Shown piece after piece: positions 5,557-14,019 of a stretch of DNA of 14,163 bases. Within the stretch, counting starts at the first letter, position 1. Every line of letters begins with the position of its first letter. The stretch is from JAVBMO01 sp031552355. Lineage in GTDB: Bacteria; Bacteroidota; Bacteroidia; Bacteroidales; P3. The DNA is taken from the NCBI GenBank assembly GCA_031552355.1, contig JAVBMO010000104.1, positions 1 to 14,163 of the forward strand, written 5' to 3'. The notes below the pieces were generated by a model. That model made no database searches, was not told the DNA's origin, and saw nothing but the letters and a program-made list of their open reading frames with translations. The translations under genes were made by a program, and so were the position numbers.

Positions 5557-7443
5557 TTATTTCAATTCGTTTTCAATATTGACAATAGTTTCAATGCAGG
5601 TTTTATAAAAATCGTTCATGCCTTGGGTGGTTTTTCCGGGGGCAAAACGTGCATATTCGCAAGTGTTCAGCATTTCGGTTGTTTGACGAAGTGTGTTTTC
5701 TGAAATACTGTTTTTCAAAAGGTTTTCCTGTATTTCCTCAATGGAAAGTTTAGATTTTTCAATGCGTAGTTTGTCCGAAAAATACCCCCACAAAGCTTGT
5801 GAAGTTTCTTCATAAAAAGCGTCTATATTTTGTTCTTGAAGGAATTTTTCAGCTTTCCGCAAACGTTTTTTTGCCATTTTAGCCGCCTTTTTCAAACGCA
5901 TGGACAGAACATCTTTGGATGATTCCCGCAATTTCCACAAAACAAAAATGGCAACAGCCGAAAACAAACAAATCAGAATGGCTGTGAGCCAAAAACCGAA
6001 AGATAGGAAAAATGTTTTTCTTGTTGGCGTCCAACGTTCTGCATGGGATTTAATATAGTCGATGTCCTTGTTTAAGACTTCAACTTTTTGTTTATTGTTG
6101 GAAGAGTATCCGCTTCCGGGCAATCCTTTTTCTACAACAATTGTATGTTCTTGAGTGCTCAAATTCACATATTTCTTTTGATTGATGTCGAAGTAGGAAT
6201 ATTGGGCGGCAGGAATAGTGTAATTGCCTTTGCTTTTGGGAATAAGCACCCATTCAAAGGTTTTGGTGCCGCTGATTCCACCATCGGAAGGTTGAAGGTT
6301 TAGGGTTGTTTTGGGTTCAAAAACTTCAAATTCAGGCGAAAAATGTACAGCAGGAACATCTATATGCATAAGGTTTCCGCGTCCGCTGAAAACCATTTTG
6401 TAAGTGATGGCTTCGTTGGCCTTTAGTTTGTCTTTGTCCACCGAAGATTTCAGGCTGAATGTGCCGACAGCTCCTGTGAAATTAGTTCCTGCATTTTCCG
6501 GAAGTGGATCCACTTGAATTAGAATACTATTAGAGCGAAGCGTTTTTTTTACGGTTTGCATGCTTCGGAAACCTGAATTATTGAAGAAATCGTCGAAAAA
6601 GGGATCGTCGAAGAAATCGCTGAAAGGATTGCTCCCTCTTTGTCCCCGGACTTCAATATTGGCTAAAACATCCATTTCCAAAGGGTCTATTTTCAGAACA
6701 CCTGTTTCTTGAGGGAAAATAGCCACATGGCGAACTTCACCAACCGTGTAGCGGCGACCGTTCAAAGTTTCTTCATATTGTTTGGCTTTGCCACCGGCTT
6801 TGTCCAATTCTTCCAACCAAAAACCTTTGTTCGAAGGCAGTTTGGTTACCTGATAACGGGGAACTTGCACTTGTGTATAAAGCTTGTAAGTCAAAATGAT
6901 TTGTTCGCCTTTCAGGGCTTTGGTTTTGGAAGGAACCACACGCAAGAAAATGGTTTGGTCGTTTAGTTCGGTAGGGGCAGGCGCTTCAGCAGAACGTGGG
7001 CTATTGGGCGCTTGCGTGGTTTGCGGCATTTGTGATGCCGGAGCTTTGCCTTTTTCCACTTTAATGGTCAGTGGGTTTGATTTTACGGTTTGTCCGTTGA
7101 TTTTGCAACTGGCTGCCGGAATGGTAAAAACGCCTTCGGCCGTGGGAACAAGGAAAAACGAAACGGAAATGGAGCGCGATTGCTGCAGTTGTCCGTTGGC
7201 GTTCATGCTCATGTAAAATTCCGTATTATAATTGGGGCCCATTATCAAATTGAACCCCACACTTCCAAAGGCAGGAGCTTGCAAACCTTGTATTTCTCCA
7301 TTGGCTGTGTAAACCACCTGAAAGGATGAACCTGTTGAAACCACTTTTGGGGCGCTTGCCTGGAGAATAGGTGCATCTTGCGCTTTTAGTGGCACCAAAG
7401 GAAGAAACAACAAAATGAATAAATAAAAGCAATATCGTTTCAT
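5557..7443 (-). CDS. batD: BatD oxygen-tolerance membrane protein
   Basis: BatD has 628 residues, within the normal range. The layout is a signal peptide (1-21, before QDAPILQAS), then a long periplasmic region of beta-sandwich domains to about 470. One membrane helix follows at about 477-503, then a helical cytoplasmic domain to the end. A Phe/Asp-rich loop (FSDFFDDPFFDDFF, 275-288) is typical of the family and likely disordered. A Pro/Ala/Gln-rich linker lies at about 133-160. The cytoplasmic part resembles that of the BatX-like protein (11052-12017), including CEYARFAP near the end. BatD is thought to work with the VWA proteins BatA and BatB in the inner membrane. The 53 bp spacer before it is one of the longer ones in the run, but I see no promoter in it. 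Confidence 0.93.
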   Translation of the reverse strand: MKRYCFYLFILLFLPLVPLKAQDAPILQASAPKVVSTGSSFQVVYTANGEIQGLQAPAFGSVGFNLIMGPNYNTEFYMSMNANGQLQQSRSISVSFFLVPTAEGVFTIPAASCKINGQTVKSNPLTIKVEKGKAPASQMPQTTQAPNSPRSAEAPAPTELNDQTIFLRVVPSKTKALKGEQIILTYKLYTQVQVPRYQVTKLPSNKGFWLEELDKAGGKAKQYEETLNGRRYTVGEVRHVAIFPQETGVLKIDPLEMDVLANIEVRGQRGSNPFSDFFDDPFFDDFFNNSGFRSMQTVKKTLRSNSILIQVDPLPENAGTNFTGAVGTFSLKSSVDKDKLKANEAITYKMVFSGRGNLMHIDVPAVHFSPEFEVFEPKTTLNLQPSDGGISGTKTFEWVLIPKSKGNYTIPAAQYSYFDINQKKYVNLSTQEHTIVVEKGLPGSGYSSNNKQKVEVLNKDIDYIKSHAERWTPTRKTFFLSFGFWLTAILICLFSAVAIFVLWKLRESSKDVLSMRLKKAAKMAKKRLRKAEKFLQEQNIDAFYEETSQALWGYFSDKLRIEKSKLSIEEIQENLLKNSISENTLRQTTEMLNTCEYARFAPGKTTQGMNDFYKTCIETIVNIENELK

Positions 7444-7496
7444 AATGATTTTTTATTCTGAAAAATTAATTCCTAATTTCTGATTCTTAATTGACT

Positions 7497-8177
7497 TTAC
7501 CAGTCTTTCTCTGTTTTTATACTTTTGCCCTTTTCCTGGTCTTTCTTCAAAACTGTTTTTTGCAAGGTTTTTTTCTCATTTTCTTTCAAGGCGTCTAACA
7601 TGCGCTCCGCATCATTTTTGCTGACAGGCTGAAGCTCTTGTTTGGGCTTTTCTTCAGGTTTTTGATTCCCTGAAGGCTGGGATTCTTGAGGCTTCTCATC
7701 TTTTTGTTCCTGTTTCTCAGAATCTTTAGGCTTATTTTGCTCGTTTTCCTGATTTTCTTTTTTCTCTTTCCTTTGTTTTTGTTGATTTTGCCAGCTTTTT
7801 TCTACATTTTCTTGATTCTGCTTATTTTGATTTTTTTTATCCTCTTTCTTATCTTTATTTTCTTCGTCTTTGTTTTGCTTATTTTTATCCTTTTGGGATT
7901 CTTTTTTATCTTGTTCTTTCTGTTGATTTTGCTGTTGCTGATTGTTCTTTTGATCTTTATTATCTTTAGGATCAGGTAATTTATTGATTCTTGATGCTAA
8001 TTGTTTTAGTTGAGCATCTTCGGGATATTTTGCAATACCCTCTTGAACAGTTTTTTTTGCTTCAGTTTTATGTGCATTCACATAAAGATTAGCTGCTTTG
8101 TGAAAATAATCAGTTGACGTTTGTGAAAACGTAGTAACAGAATAAAAACACAAAATAAATCCAATTACTTTTTTCAT
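7497..8177 (-). CDS. Second BatC-like protein, Lys/Gln/Asn/Glu-rich
   Basis: This 226-residue exported protein has a signal peptide (1-18). A single TPR-like segment at about 24-66 (HKTEAKKTV…YPEDAQLKQL…RINKL) follows. Then comes about 115 residues made almost only of K, Q, N, E and D (70-185), and a C-terminal block DAERMLDALKENEKKT…EKDW. That tail is what I associate with the end of ordinary BatC proteins. The BatC immediately upstream (stop 6 bp before this start) lacks it. The two genes may therefore share between them what is elsewhere one protein. It is not a frameshifted continuation, because it has its own start and signal peptide. The charged region is probably disordered or partly coiled. 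The long hydrophobic plus-strand frame opposite it is a composition artefact. Confidence 0.8.
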   Translation of the reverse strand: MKKVIGFILCFYSVTTFSQTSTDYFHKAANLYVNAHKTEAKKTVQEGIAKYPEDAQLKQLASRINKLPDPKDNKDQKNNQQQQNQQKEQDKKESQKDKNKQNKDEENKDKKEDKKNQNKQNQENVEKSWQNQQKQRKEKKENQENEQNKPKDSEKQEQKDEKPQESQPSGNQKPEEKPKQELQPVSKNDAERMLDALKENEKKTLQKTVLKKDQEKGKSIKTEKDW

Positions 8178-8183
8178 ATCTCA

Positions 8184-8882
8184 TTAAAGCATTTTAATTA
8201 CGCCATATATCCTATTGGTAAAGTCTTTATAATTTGCTAATTCAGGATAATTTCTTTCCTCTTTTTTCATTAAATCATACGCTTCATGGTATTTTCTTTC
8301 TTTTACCAATTTTTGTGCTTTGGCGTATATTTTTTCAGCCTCAGATTGTTTATGTTCTTTTTGCTTTTGTTCCTGCTCCTGTTGTTTTTTCTTTTCCTTT
8401 TCTTCTTGTTTTGGACGCAGTTTCAGCGCATAAGAAAGATTGTATTTTGCATCTTGATCTTTGGGCGAAATCCGCAAAGCATTTTTATAAGCATCAATAG
8501 ATTGGTTCAGGTTTTTGTAAGGATCTTTCTCATTTTTATTGCCTTGCAAAAATTCTTGTAAATAGGCATTTCCCATATTGTAATACACATTTTTCAATAC
8601 ACTATCAGGGAGTTCCTTCGGATTTTTCAACAATTTGGAATAATTGAAAGCGGCATCTTTGTAACGTTTTTCCCGGTACAAGGTATTCGCCATATTGTAG
8701 GTGGCTTTGGCATAAGCAGAATCTTCCGTAAGCGCTTTACGGTAGTTCGTTTTGGCTTCTGCATAATTTTTGTTCTCATATTTCTTGTTTCCTTTTCGTA
8801 AATAGGATTTTGAGGATTGCCCCAATGCAATGTTGCCGGAACAAATAAAAATCAAAAACCAAAATATAAATATACGTTTCAT
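8184..8882 (-). CDS. batC: BatC, periplasmic TPR protein
   Basis: BatC is 232 residues. A signal peptide (1-21, ALG before QSS) is followed by TPR units at about 24-56, 57-90 (ATYNMANTLYREKRYKDAAF), 98-110 (YYNMGNAYLQEF) and 128-155 (AYKNALRISPKDQDAKYNLS). A Lys/Gln/Glu-rich linker covers 157-180. A last helical hairpin (HEAYDLMKKEERNYPELANY…NRI) occupies 184-227. TPR arrays mediate protein contacts, so this is probably the scaffold of the Bat complex on the periplasmic side. It starts 37 bp after the batB stop. The usual BatC tail (DAERML…KDW) is missing and appears on the next gene. The name batC rests on position and TPR content. Confidence 0.85.
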   Translation of the reverse strand: MKRIFIFWFLIFICSGNIALGQSSKSYLRKGNKKYENKNYAEAKTNYRKALTEDSAYAKATYNMANTLYREKRYKDAAFNYSKLLKNPKELPDSVLKNVYYNMGNAYLQEFLQGNKNEKDPYKNLNQSIDAYKNALRISPKDQDAKYNLSYALKLRPKQEEKEKKKQQEQEQKQKEHKQSEAEKIYAKAQKLVKERKYHEAYDLMKKEERNYPELANYKDFTNRIYGVIKML

Positions 8883-8919
8883 TCTTAATTTTTTTTAAAG
8901 TAATGAAAATAAAGTCAAT

Positions 8920-9996
8920 CTAAGCGTCAATTTCTTTTTCTCCGAAAAGAAGCATTTTGTTGAAAAATTTGTTTTTCCTTTCCAAAACAACCAATTCAAG
9001 CAAAAGAAGAATAATACCAATGGCCAAAAAATATTGATATTGGTCTTCGTAGTCGGAAAAATTTTGTTCGCCGTAATTCAATTTGTCCAATTCGTTCAAT
9101 TTATTGAAAACCGAATTTAAACCTGCATCCGGAGAATTTCCCGAAGATACATAGATTCCTTTTCCTGCATCGGCAATTTTTTCGAGCATTTCATTATTCA
9201 AATGCGTAGTGACGGTAGAGCCCGAAGCATCTTTTTTGTATCCGGTCATTTGTCCGTTTTGGTAAACAGGGATAGGGGCGCCGGTGGGTAATCCTATGCC
9301 CATACAGCAAACCACAATACCTTCTTTGGTAGCAGTTTTTGCCATGCCCACAGCATCGTCTTCGTGGTTTTCACCATCGGAAATAACCACAATGGCGCGG
9401 CTTCTGTTTTTGACCCATTTATTCGTTTCTTCGCTGTCGTTATATCCCAGGGTGTTCATGGCTTTTTCAATGGCACTACCGATGGCAGTTCCCTGCACCT
9501 GAATCATTCCCGGATTTACGGTTTCCAAAAACATTTTTGCAGCCGCGTAATCGCTTGTCAAGGGAAGTTGGATATAGGATTTTCCGGCAAAAATAACAAT
9601 CCCCACACGGTCGTTGTTCATTTTGTCCAAAAGCTTAGACATGGCTTGTTTGGCGCGCGAAAGGCGGTTGGGCTGCACATCTTCGGCCAACATACTATTC
9701 GAAATATCCAAACAAAAAACAATGTCAATGCCTTTGCGTTCGCCTTTCACAATTTTGGAACCGGTTTGAGGGTTGCTCAACGCAATGACAAAGAAGCAGA
9801 AAGCCAACAATAATAAAATAAATTTCAAGAAGGTTTTGGTCTTCGAAAAATTAGGAAGCAAGCGATCTACAAGATTTTTGTCGCCAAAGGTTTTTAAGAT
9901 TTTTTTACGCCTTAACCACCGAAAGATAAAAAACGCCACAAAAAGCGGAACCAAAATCAGTAGATATAATATTTGCGGATGTTCAAACTGAATCAT
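8920..9996 (-). CDS. batB: BatB, membrane von Willebrand factor A protein
   Basis: BatB has 358 residues. Membrane helices lie at about 9-28 and 57-75, followed by a periplasmic VWA domain (about 90-300) and a third helix at 323-340. The MIDAS metal site looks complete: D97-I-S99-N-S101, T170, and D207 in ISDGEN. Metal-dependent partner binding is therefore expected. The domain contains an insert, GMGIGLPTGAPIPVY-like (about 231-245), found in the Bat VWA class. It starts 44 bp after the batA stop and is a paralogue of BatA with the same topology. In the aerotolerance model, BatA and BatB pair in the membrane and are acted on by MoxR. The cluster's substrate is unknown. Confidence 0.93.
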   Translation of the reverse strand: MIQFEHPQILYLLILVPLFVAFFIFRWLRRKKILKTFGDKNLVDRLLPNFSKTKTFLKFILLLLAFCFFVIALSNPQTGSKIVKGERKGIDIVFCLDISNSMLAEDVQPNRLSRAKQAMSKLLDKMNNDRVGIVIFAGKSYIQLPLTSDYAAAKMFLETVNPGMIQVQGTAIGSAIEKAMNTLGYNDSEETNKWVKNRSRAIVVISDGENHEDDAVGMAKTATKEGIVVCCMGIGLPTGAPIPVYQNGQMTGYKKDASGSTVTTHLNNEMLEKIADAGKGIYVSSGNSPDAGLNSVFNKLNELDKLNYGEQNFSDYEDQYQYFLAIGIILLLLELVVLERKNKFFNKMLLFGEKEIDA

Positions 9997-10040
9997 GTCT
10001 TATATAATTTTGCATTCAAAATTTTGAATTTTAAATTGAA

Positions 10041-11039
10041 TCAGGGCATTGTCCTGAAATAAACCTGCCTCAATAGAATTTCCAACCCCAAACAAATGAC
10101 GGCAATCAATAGGAAAATGAAAAATTCTTCTTTGGTGCTATCGTATTGTGTAACGTCTATTTTCGACTTTTCCATATTGTCTATCTGGTGGAAAATAGAT
10201 TTCAAAGTTCTTGCATCTGTGGCGCGGAAATAAGTGCCGCCTTTTGTTATGGCCGCCATTTTTTTTAAAACAGCATCGTCAATTTCCACTTCTTCTTCTA
10301 TATATTGAGTGCCAAAAGGTGTTTTTACGGGAAACAAAGCCCTGCCTCGCGTCCCAACGCCGATAGTATATAGCGTAATGCCGTATTGATGCGCAATTTC
10401 CGCTGCCGACAATGGATCCACAGCGCCGGCATTGTTTACTCCATCGGTCAAAAGGATAATAACTTTGCTTTTGGATTTGCTGTCTTTAATTCTATTGATG
10501 GCTGTCGCCAAACCATCACCCATAGCGGTTCCATCGTCAATTATGCCGCTTTGGATTTGTTTCAAAAGATTCAACAAAACCGCATGGTCAATAGTCATGG
10601 GGCATTGGGTAAAAGCTTCGCCGGCAAAAACCACCAAGCCGATACGGTCGTTTTTCCGTTTTTCGATAAATTCTTTGGCAACGGCTTTGGCGGCTTCCAA
10701 GCGGTTGGGCTTGAAATCCAAAGCCTGCATACTTCCCGAAATATCCAAGGCTACCACAATATCCACGCCTTCTACATTCACTTCGTGCGAACTGAGTTTG
10801 GTTTGCGGGCGTGCCAAGGCTATAATGGCAAAAGTCAGTGTAAGTAAGCGAAGCACAAATAAAACCGGATAAACTTTTTGACGAAAAGTTCCGGGAACAT
10901 TTTTCAGGAAATAAAAAGCCGAAAATTGAAGTATGGGCTTATTGGTTCTTCGATTCAGAAAATACCAAACCAATAGCAAAGGGACTATGATTAGCCCAAA
11001 CAAAAATTCCGGATTGCGAAAAACAATATCTTTGAACAT
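10041..11039 (-). CDS. batA: BatA, membrane von Willebrand factor A protein
   Basis: BatA has 332 residues, with membrane helices at about 12-29, 57-77 and 306-324. A VWA domain sits between the second and third helices. MIDAS residues are D99-I-S101-G-S103, T171 and D199 (LTDG), all present. The GVGTRGRALFPVKTPFG stretch (about 227-243) is typical of this VWA group. The short C-terminus (LRQVYFRTMP) returns to the cytoplasm. It starts 12 bp after the stop of the BatX-like gene and precedes batB, the usual batA-batB order. BatA rather than BatB is chosen from position and the DISGS motif. Function as a MoxR-dependent membrane scaffold is known only at the family level. Confidence 0.93.
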   Translation of the reverse strand: MFKDIVFRNPEFLFGLIIVPLLLVWYFLNRRTNKPILQFSAFYFLKNVPGTFRQKVYPVLFVLRLLTLTFAIIALARPQTKLSSHEVNVEGVDIVVALDISGSMQALDFKPNRLEAAKAVAKEFIEKRKNDRIGLVVFAGEAFTQCPMTIDHAVLLNLLKQIQSGIIDDGTAMGDGLATAINRIKDSKSKSKVIILLTDGVNNAGAVDPLSAAEIAHQYGITLYTIGVGTRGRALFPVKTPFGTQYIEEEVEIDDAVLKKMAAITKGGTYFRATDARTLKSIFHQIDNMEKSKIDVTQYDSTKEEFFIFLLIAVICLGLEILLRQVYFRTMP

Positions 11040-11051
11040 CTTTTTAGTCGG

Positions 11052-12017
11052 TTATTTTTCGGTTTGAGGTTCTTCTTGCGGTATTGTAGATTCTATGAAC
11101 TGTTTAATGTTTGAAAAACAAAAATCGTGTTCGTCGGGCAGCGGCTGAAATTTGGCGAATTTTACCAAATTGGACGTATTTAAAGCCTTTTTCAACTGGG
11201 GCAATAATTCCGGCGAAATGTTTTTGTATTCAAGTGTATAAAGCAATTCGTCAGTAGGCATTTCAAGCGCATGGAAATAGTATCTTTTGGTCAAATAAAT
11301 CCGCAGAATATCGGTCAATTCGGTATGATATTCCTTGATTCTTCCGCTTTGCCACAATTTCTTTTGCCGCAAAATTTCCAAATTTTGCAATGCTTCTTCG
11401 TGAGGTTTCAGTGGGATTTTTTCCTGAATAAAAGGCAAAATCGGTTTTTTCTTTTTCAGGCGCACAATAATGTAAATGATAATTGCCGCCAACAACCAAA
11501 TGCCCAAACCTATGAGCACAGGTTTCATAAACTCTTTCCAAGATTTGGGTTCTTGTAGAATGGTTTTCAAATCTTTAATGGCCTTGGTAGTGTCCACAGC
11601 AACGGTTTTTACCTGAAGCGTTTGTGGCGGTACTTGTGATATATAATTATAATCAACTGTTGCATTGGGCATTCGATATTGTATTTGGAAAAAATCCAAA
11701 TTGAAAGAACCTTCTTCAAAAGCTGTAATGGTTAGGGTCTGCCGCAATTTTTCTATTTTTCGGGAAGAAGAAAAAACGGTATCTATCTTAAAACTCAAAA
11801 CGTCGATAGCTTCGGGAAGCTGTGTGTTTTCCATATTTGGGAAAACGAGCGTTTCGGGAAAATCTTCGAAAGTGACTTCGATAATAAATTGTGTTTGGTC
11901 GCCAATGGTAATATCGTGCGAAGTCAATGAACTTGATACATTCAACTGTGCAAAGGCGCCCAAAGAAGCAAATTGCACAAAAAACAAAACAAGCAGAATT
12001 CTTTGAATTTTTTTCAT
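11052..12017 (-). CDS. BatX-like single-pass membrane protein
   Basis: This 321-residue protein sits in the operon position between the DUF58 gene and batA. A signal peptide (1-23, AFA before QLNV) is followed by a periplasmic beta-rich region of about 140 residues. One strong membrane helix lies at about 166-185 with a following KKKK stop signal. A helical cytoplasmic domain runs from 200 to the end. That domain (EYHTELTDILRIYL…NLVKFAKFQPLPDEHDFCF) follows the pattern of the DUF4381-like and BatD C-terminal parts. Proteins in this place are usually annotated as hypothetical or BatX; I leave the symbol empty. It probably couples a periplasmic sensing or binding domain to MoxR or the DUF58 protein in the cytoplasm, but this is inference. 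The gene starts only 5 bp after the DUF58 stop. Confidence 0.8.
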   Translation of the reverse strand: MKKIQRILLVLFFVQFASLGAFAQLNVSSSLTSHDITIGDQTQFIIEVTFEDFPETLVFPNMENTQLPEAIDVLSFKIDTVFSSSRKIEKLRQTLTITAFEEGSFNLDFFQIQYRMPNATVDYNYISQVPPQTLQVKTVAVDTTKAIKDLKTILQEPKSWKEFMKPVLIGLGIWLLAAIIIYIIVRLKKKKPILPFIQEKIPLKPHEEALQNLEILRQKKLWQSGRIKEYHTELTDILRIYLTKRYYFHALEMPTDELLYTLEYKNISPELLPQLKKALNTSNLVKFAKFQPLPDEHDFCFSNIKQFIESTIPQEEPQTEK

Positions 12018-12022
12018 TGTCC

Positions 12023-12895
12023 TTACATTTTACGTTCTCGTTGACGGAAAAGCATAAGCAAAGGTTTTATATAATCTTCGCCGGTTTGGATTTCGGCATA
12101 GTCGATGCCGTTTCGTTGCAAAATTTGTTTCAATTTTTGTTCCTCTTTTAAATAGGCTTCGCGAAAGTGTCTGCGGACTTTTTCGGAAGCAGTATCCACC
12201 CAGCGGACTTTTTTAGTTTCGGGGTCTAAGAAATGAACCAAACCCATGTCTATCAAAGCCGATTCGTTAGCATCTTTGATTCTTAGCGCCACCAAATCGT
12301 GTTTGCGCGAAGCAATCTGCAAAGCATCTTCATAGTTTTTTTGATAAAAATCGGACAAAACGAATGCTGTACTTCGTTTTTTTACCACATTAGTGAAATA
12401 TCGCAAAGCTTGTGCAATATCGGTTTCCGTGTTTTCAGGCTTAAAAGTAATCAATTCCCTGATGATGCGCAAAATATGTTTGGTGCCTTTCTTGGGTGGA
12501 ATAAATTTTTCGATTTTATTGCTGAAAAAAATCACCCCGACTTTGTCGTTATTTTGAATGGCCGAAAAAGCCAAAATGGCCGCCAGTTCCGTAATCAAAT
12601 CTTTTTTAAATTCCCCCTTGGTTCCAAAGTTGTTCGAGCCGCTGACGTCAATCAGCAACATGACCGTAAGTTCGCGTTCTTCTTCAAAAATCTTTATATA
12701 TGGATGATTGAATCGCGCAGTAACGTTCCAGTCGATATTTCGAACATCGTCGCCATAATGGTATTCGCGAACTTCGCTGAAAGCCATTCCTTTACCCTTG
12801 AAAGCGCTGTGATATTCGCCCGAAAACAAGTGCCGCGAAAGCCCCCGCGTTCGAATTTCTATTTTCCGTACCTTTTTTAATAAACTGTTATCCAC
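12023..12895 (-). CDS. DUF58 (VWA-like) cytoplasmic partner of MoxR
   Basis: This is a 290-residue DUF58-family protein. The signature is clear: FSGEYHSAFKGKG (24-36) followed by FSEVREYHYGDDVRNIDWNV (39-58). A VWA-like fold with DVSGS at 83-87 gives the start of a MIDAS-type site. No signal peptide or membrane segment is visible, so it is cytosolic, unlike BatA and BatB. DUF58 genes almost always follow moxR, and the products are thought to bind MoxR and link it to membrane VWA proteins. It starts 96 bp after moxR, the largest internal spacer of the run, and the spacer is filled with short tandem repeats. The next gene follows after 5 bp. Confidence 0.93.
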   Translation of the reverse strand: MDNSLLKKVRKIEIRTRGLSRHLFSGEYHSAFKGKGMAFSEVREYHYGDDVRNIDWNVTARFNHPYIKIFEEERELTVMLLIDVSGSNNFGTKGEFKKDLITELAAILAFSAIQNNDKVGVIFFSNKIEKFIPPKKGTKHILRIIRELITFKPENTETDIAQALRYFTNVVKKRSTAFVLSDFYQKNYEDALQIASRKHDLVALRIKDANESALIDMGLVHFLDPETKKVRWVDTASEKVRRHFREAYLKEEQKLKQILQRNGIDYAEIQTGEDYIKPLLMLFRQRERKM

Positions 12896-12901
12896 TTTTT
12901 A

Positions 12902-12929
12902 AACTATGAACTATGAATGATGAACTATG
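12902..12929. repeat. Heptamer tandem repeat (four units)
   Basis: Three copies of AACTATG (12902-12908, 12909-12915, 12923-12929) and one variant AATGATG (12916-12922) lie head to tail, just upstream of the DUF58 start. On the transcribed strand they read CATAGTT. Such arrays can change length by slippage. Any effect on the downstream gene is unproven. Confidence 0.8.
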
Positions 12930-12954
12930 AATTCAAAACAATAATTATTAATTG

Positions 12955-12989
12955 TTCATTTATAATTATTCATTTATAATTATTCATTA
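12955..12989. repeat. 14 bp tandem repeat (two and a half units)
   Basis: TTCATTTATAATTA occurs at 12955-12968 and 12969-12982, followed by the partial unit TTCATTA at 12983-12989. The array ends two bases before the moxR stop region (12992). With the heptamers it makes up most of the moxR-DUF58 spacer. It is almost pure A/T and I see no terminator hairpin or coding capacity. Confidence 0.8.
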
Positions 12990-12991
12990 GT

Positions 12992-13987
12992 TTATGGTAT
13001 TTCAACGTGGTTCAAAATTTCGTTGATAATTTCTTCCGAAGTAATGTTTTCGGCTTCGGCTTCGTAGGTCAGCCCCACACGGTGGCGCATAACATCAAGG
13101 CAAATGGCCCTAACATCTTCGGGAATCACATATCCACGACGTTTGATGAAGGCATAAGCCTTGGCCGCCAACGCTAAGTTGATGGAAGCCCGGGGCGAAG
13201 CACCAAACGAAATCATATTTTTCAATTTCGGCAATTTGTACTCATCCGGGTAACGGGTGGCAAAAACAATGTCGGTTATGTAGTTTTCTATTTTTTCGTC
13301 CAAATACACTTCGCGTGTCAGCTTGCGTGCAGCAATAATTTCTTCGGGTTTTATTACGGGATTGATATTGATTTTTTCGTTGCCCATATTACGGCGTAAA
13401 ATCAATTTTTCGTCTTCTTTGGTGGGGTAGCCGATATGTATTTTCAGCATAAAGCGGTCCAATTGCGCTTCAGGTAGGGGATAGGTACCTTCTTGTTCTA
13501 TAGGGTTTTGAGTTGCCAAAACCAAGAAAGGTTCTTCCAGCTTAAAAGTATTTTCCCCAATGGTAACCTGACGTTCCTGCATGGCTTCGAGCAAGGCGCT
13601 TTGTACTTTTGCCGGCGCCCGGTTGATTTCATCGGCCAAAATGAAGTTTGAAAAAATAGGCCCCTTTTTTACGGCGAATTTCTCTTCTTTCGGGCTGTAA
13701 ATCATGGTGCCGATAAGGTCGGCAGGCAACAAATCCGGTGTAAACTGTATGCGGCTGAATTTGGCATCAATAGCTTTGGAAAGGGAATTAATAGCTAAAG
13801 TTTTTGCTAAGCCGGGTACACCTTCCAAAAGTACGTGTCCGTTGGAAAGCAAGCCTATCAAAAGGCGTTCCAACATGTGGCGTTGCCCAACAATCGCTTT
13901 GTTCAGTTCCATATTCAAAAGGTCCACAAAAGCGCTTTCTTTTTCAATACGTTCGTTTAAAACTCTGATGTCTGATGCTTCGTTCAT
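12992..13987 (-). CDS. moxR: MoxR-family AAA+ ATPase
   Basis: This is a 331-residue cytosolic AAA+ ATPase of the MoxR class and the first gene of the run. Walker A is GVPGLAKT (56-63), Walker B is FILADE (115-120), and sensor 1 is ATQNP (158-162). The usual QLDRF (175-179) follows, and the C-terminal lid domain begins at about 200. Length and motifs are ordinary, so it should be active. MoxR ATPases act as chaperone-like remodelers working with VWA-domain proteins. Here the DUF58 protein, BatA and BatB are the obvious partners. The start ATG at 13985-13987 (MNEASDIRVL) is preceded by an A-rich stretch, not a Shine-Dalgarno sequence, as is usual in Bacteroidota. A candidate promoter lies about 33 bp upstream. 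Confidence 0.95.
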   Translation of the reverse strand: MNEASDIRVLNERIEKESAFVDLLNMELNKAIVGQRHMLERLLIGLLSNGHVLLEGVPGLAKTLAINSLSKAIDAKFSRIQFTPDLLPADLIGTMIYSPKEEKFAVKKGPIFSNFILADEINRAPAKVQSALLEAMQERQVTIGENTFKLEEPFLVLATQNPIEQEGTYPLPEAQLDRFMLKIHIGYPTKEDEKLILRRNMGNEKININPVIKPEEIIAARKLTREVYLDEKIENYITDIVFATRYPDEYKLPKLKNMISFGASPRASINLALAAKAYAFIKRRGYVIPEDVRAICLDVMRHRVGLTYEAEAENITSEEIINEILNHVEIP

Positions 13988-14019
13988 GATTTTTTTAAGT
14001 TAATTAGATTCTTAGATTG

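Noticed and set aside
7686..7979. Plus-strand frame of 97 codons rich in Leu, Ile and Phe, looking like a polytopic membrane protein
   Set aside because: It is the exact antisense of the Lys/Gln/Glu-rich part of the BatC-like gene. AAA/GAA-type codons read backwards give Phe and Leu, so the hydrophobicity is an artefact.
10386..10872. Two long plus-strand frames opposite batA
   Set aside because: Both lie inside a clear VWA gene on the minus strand and show no domain of their own.
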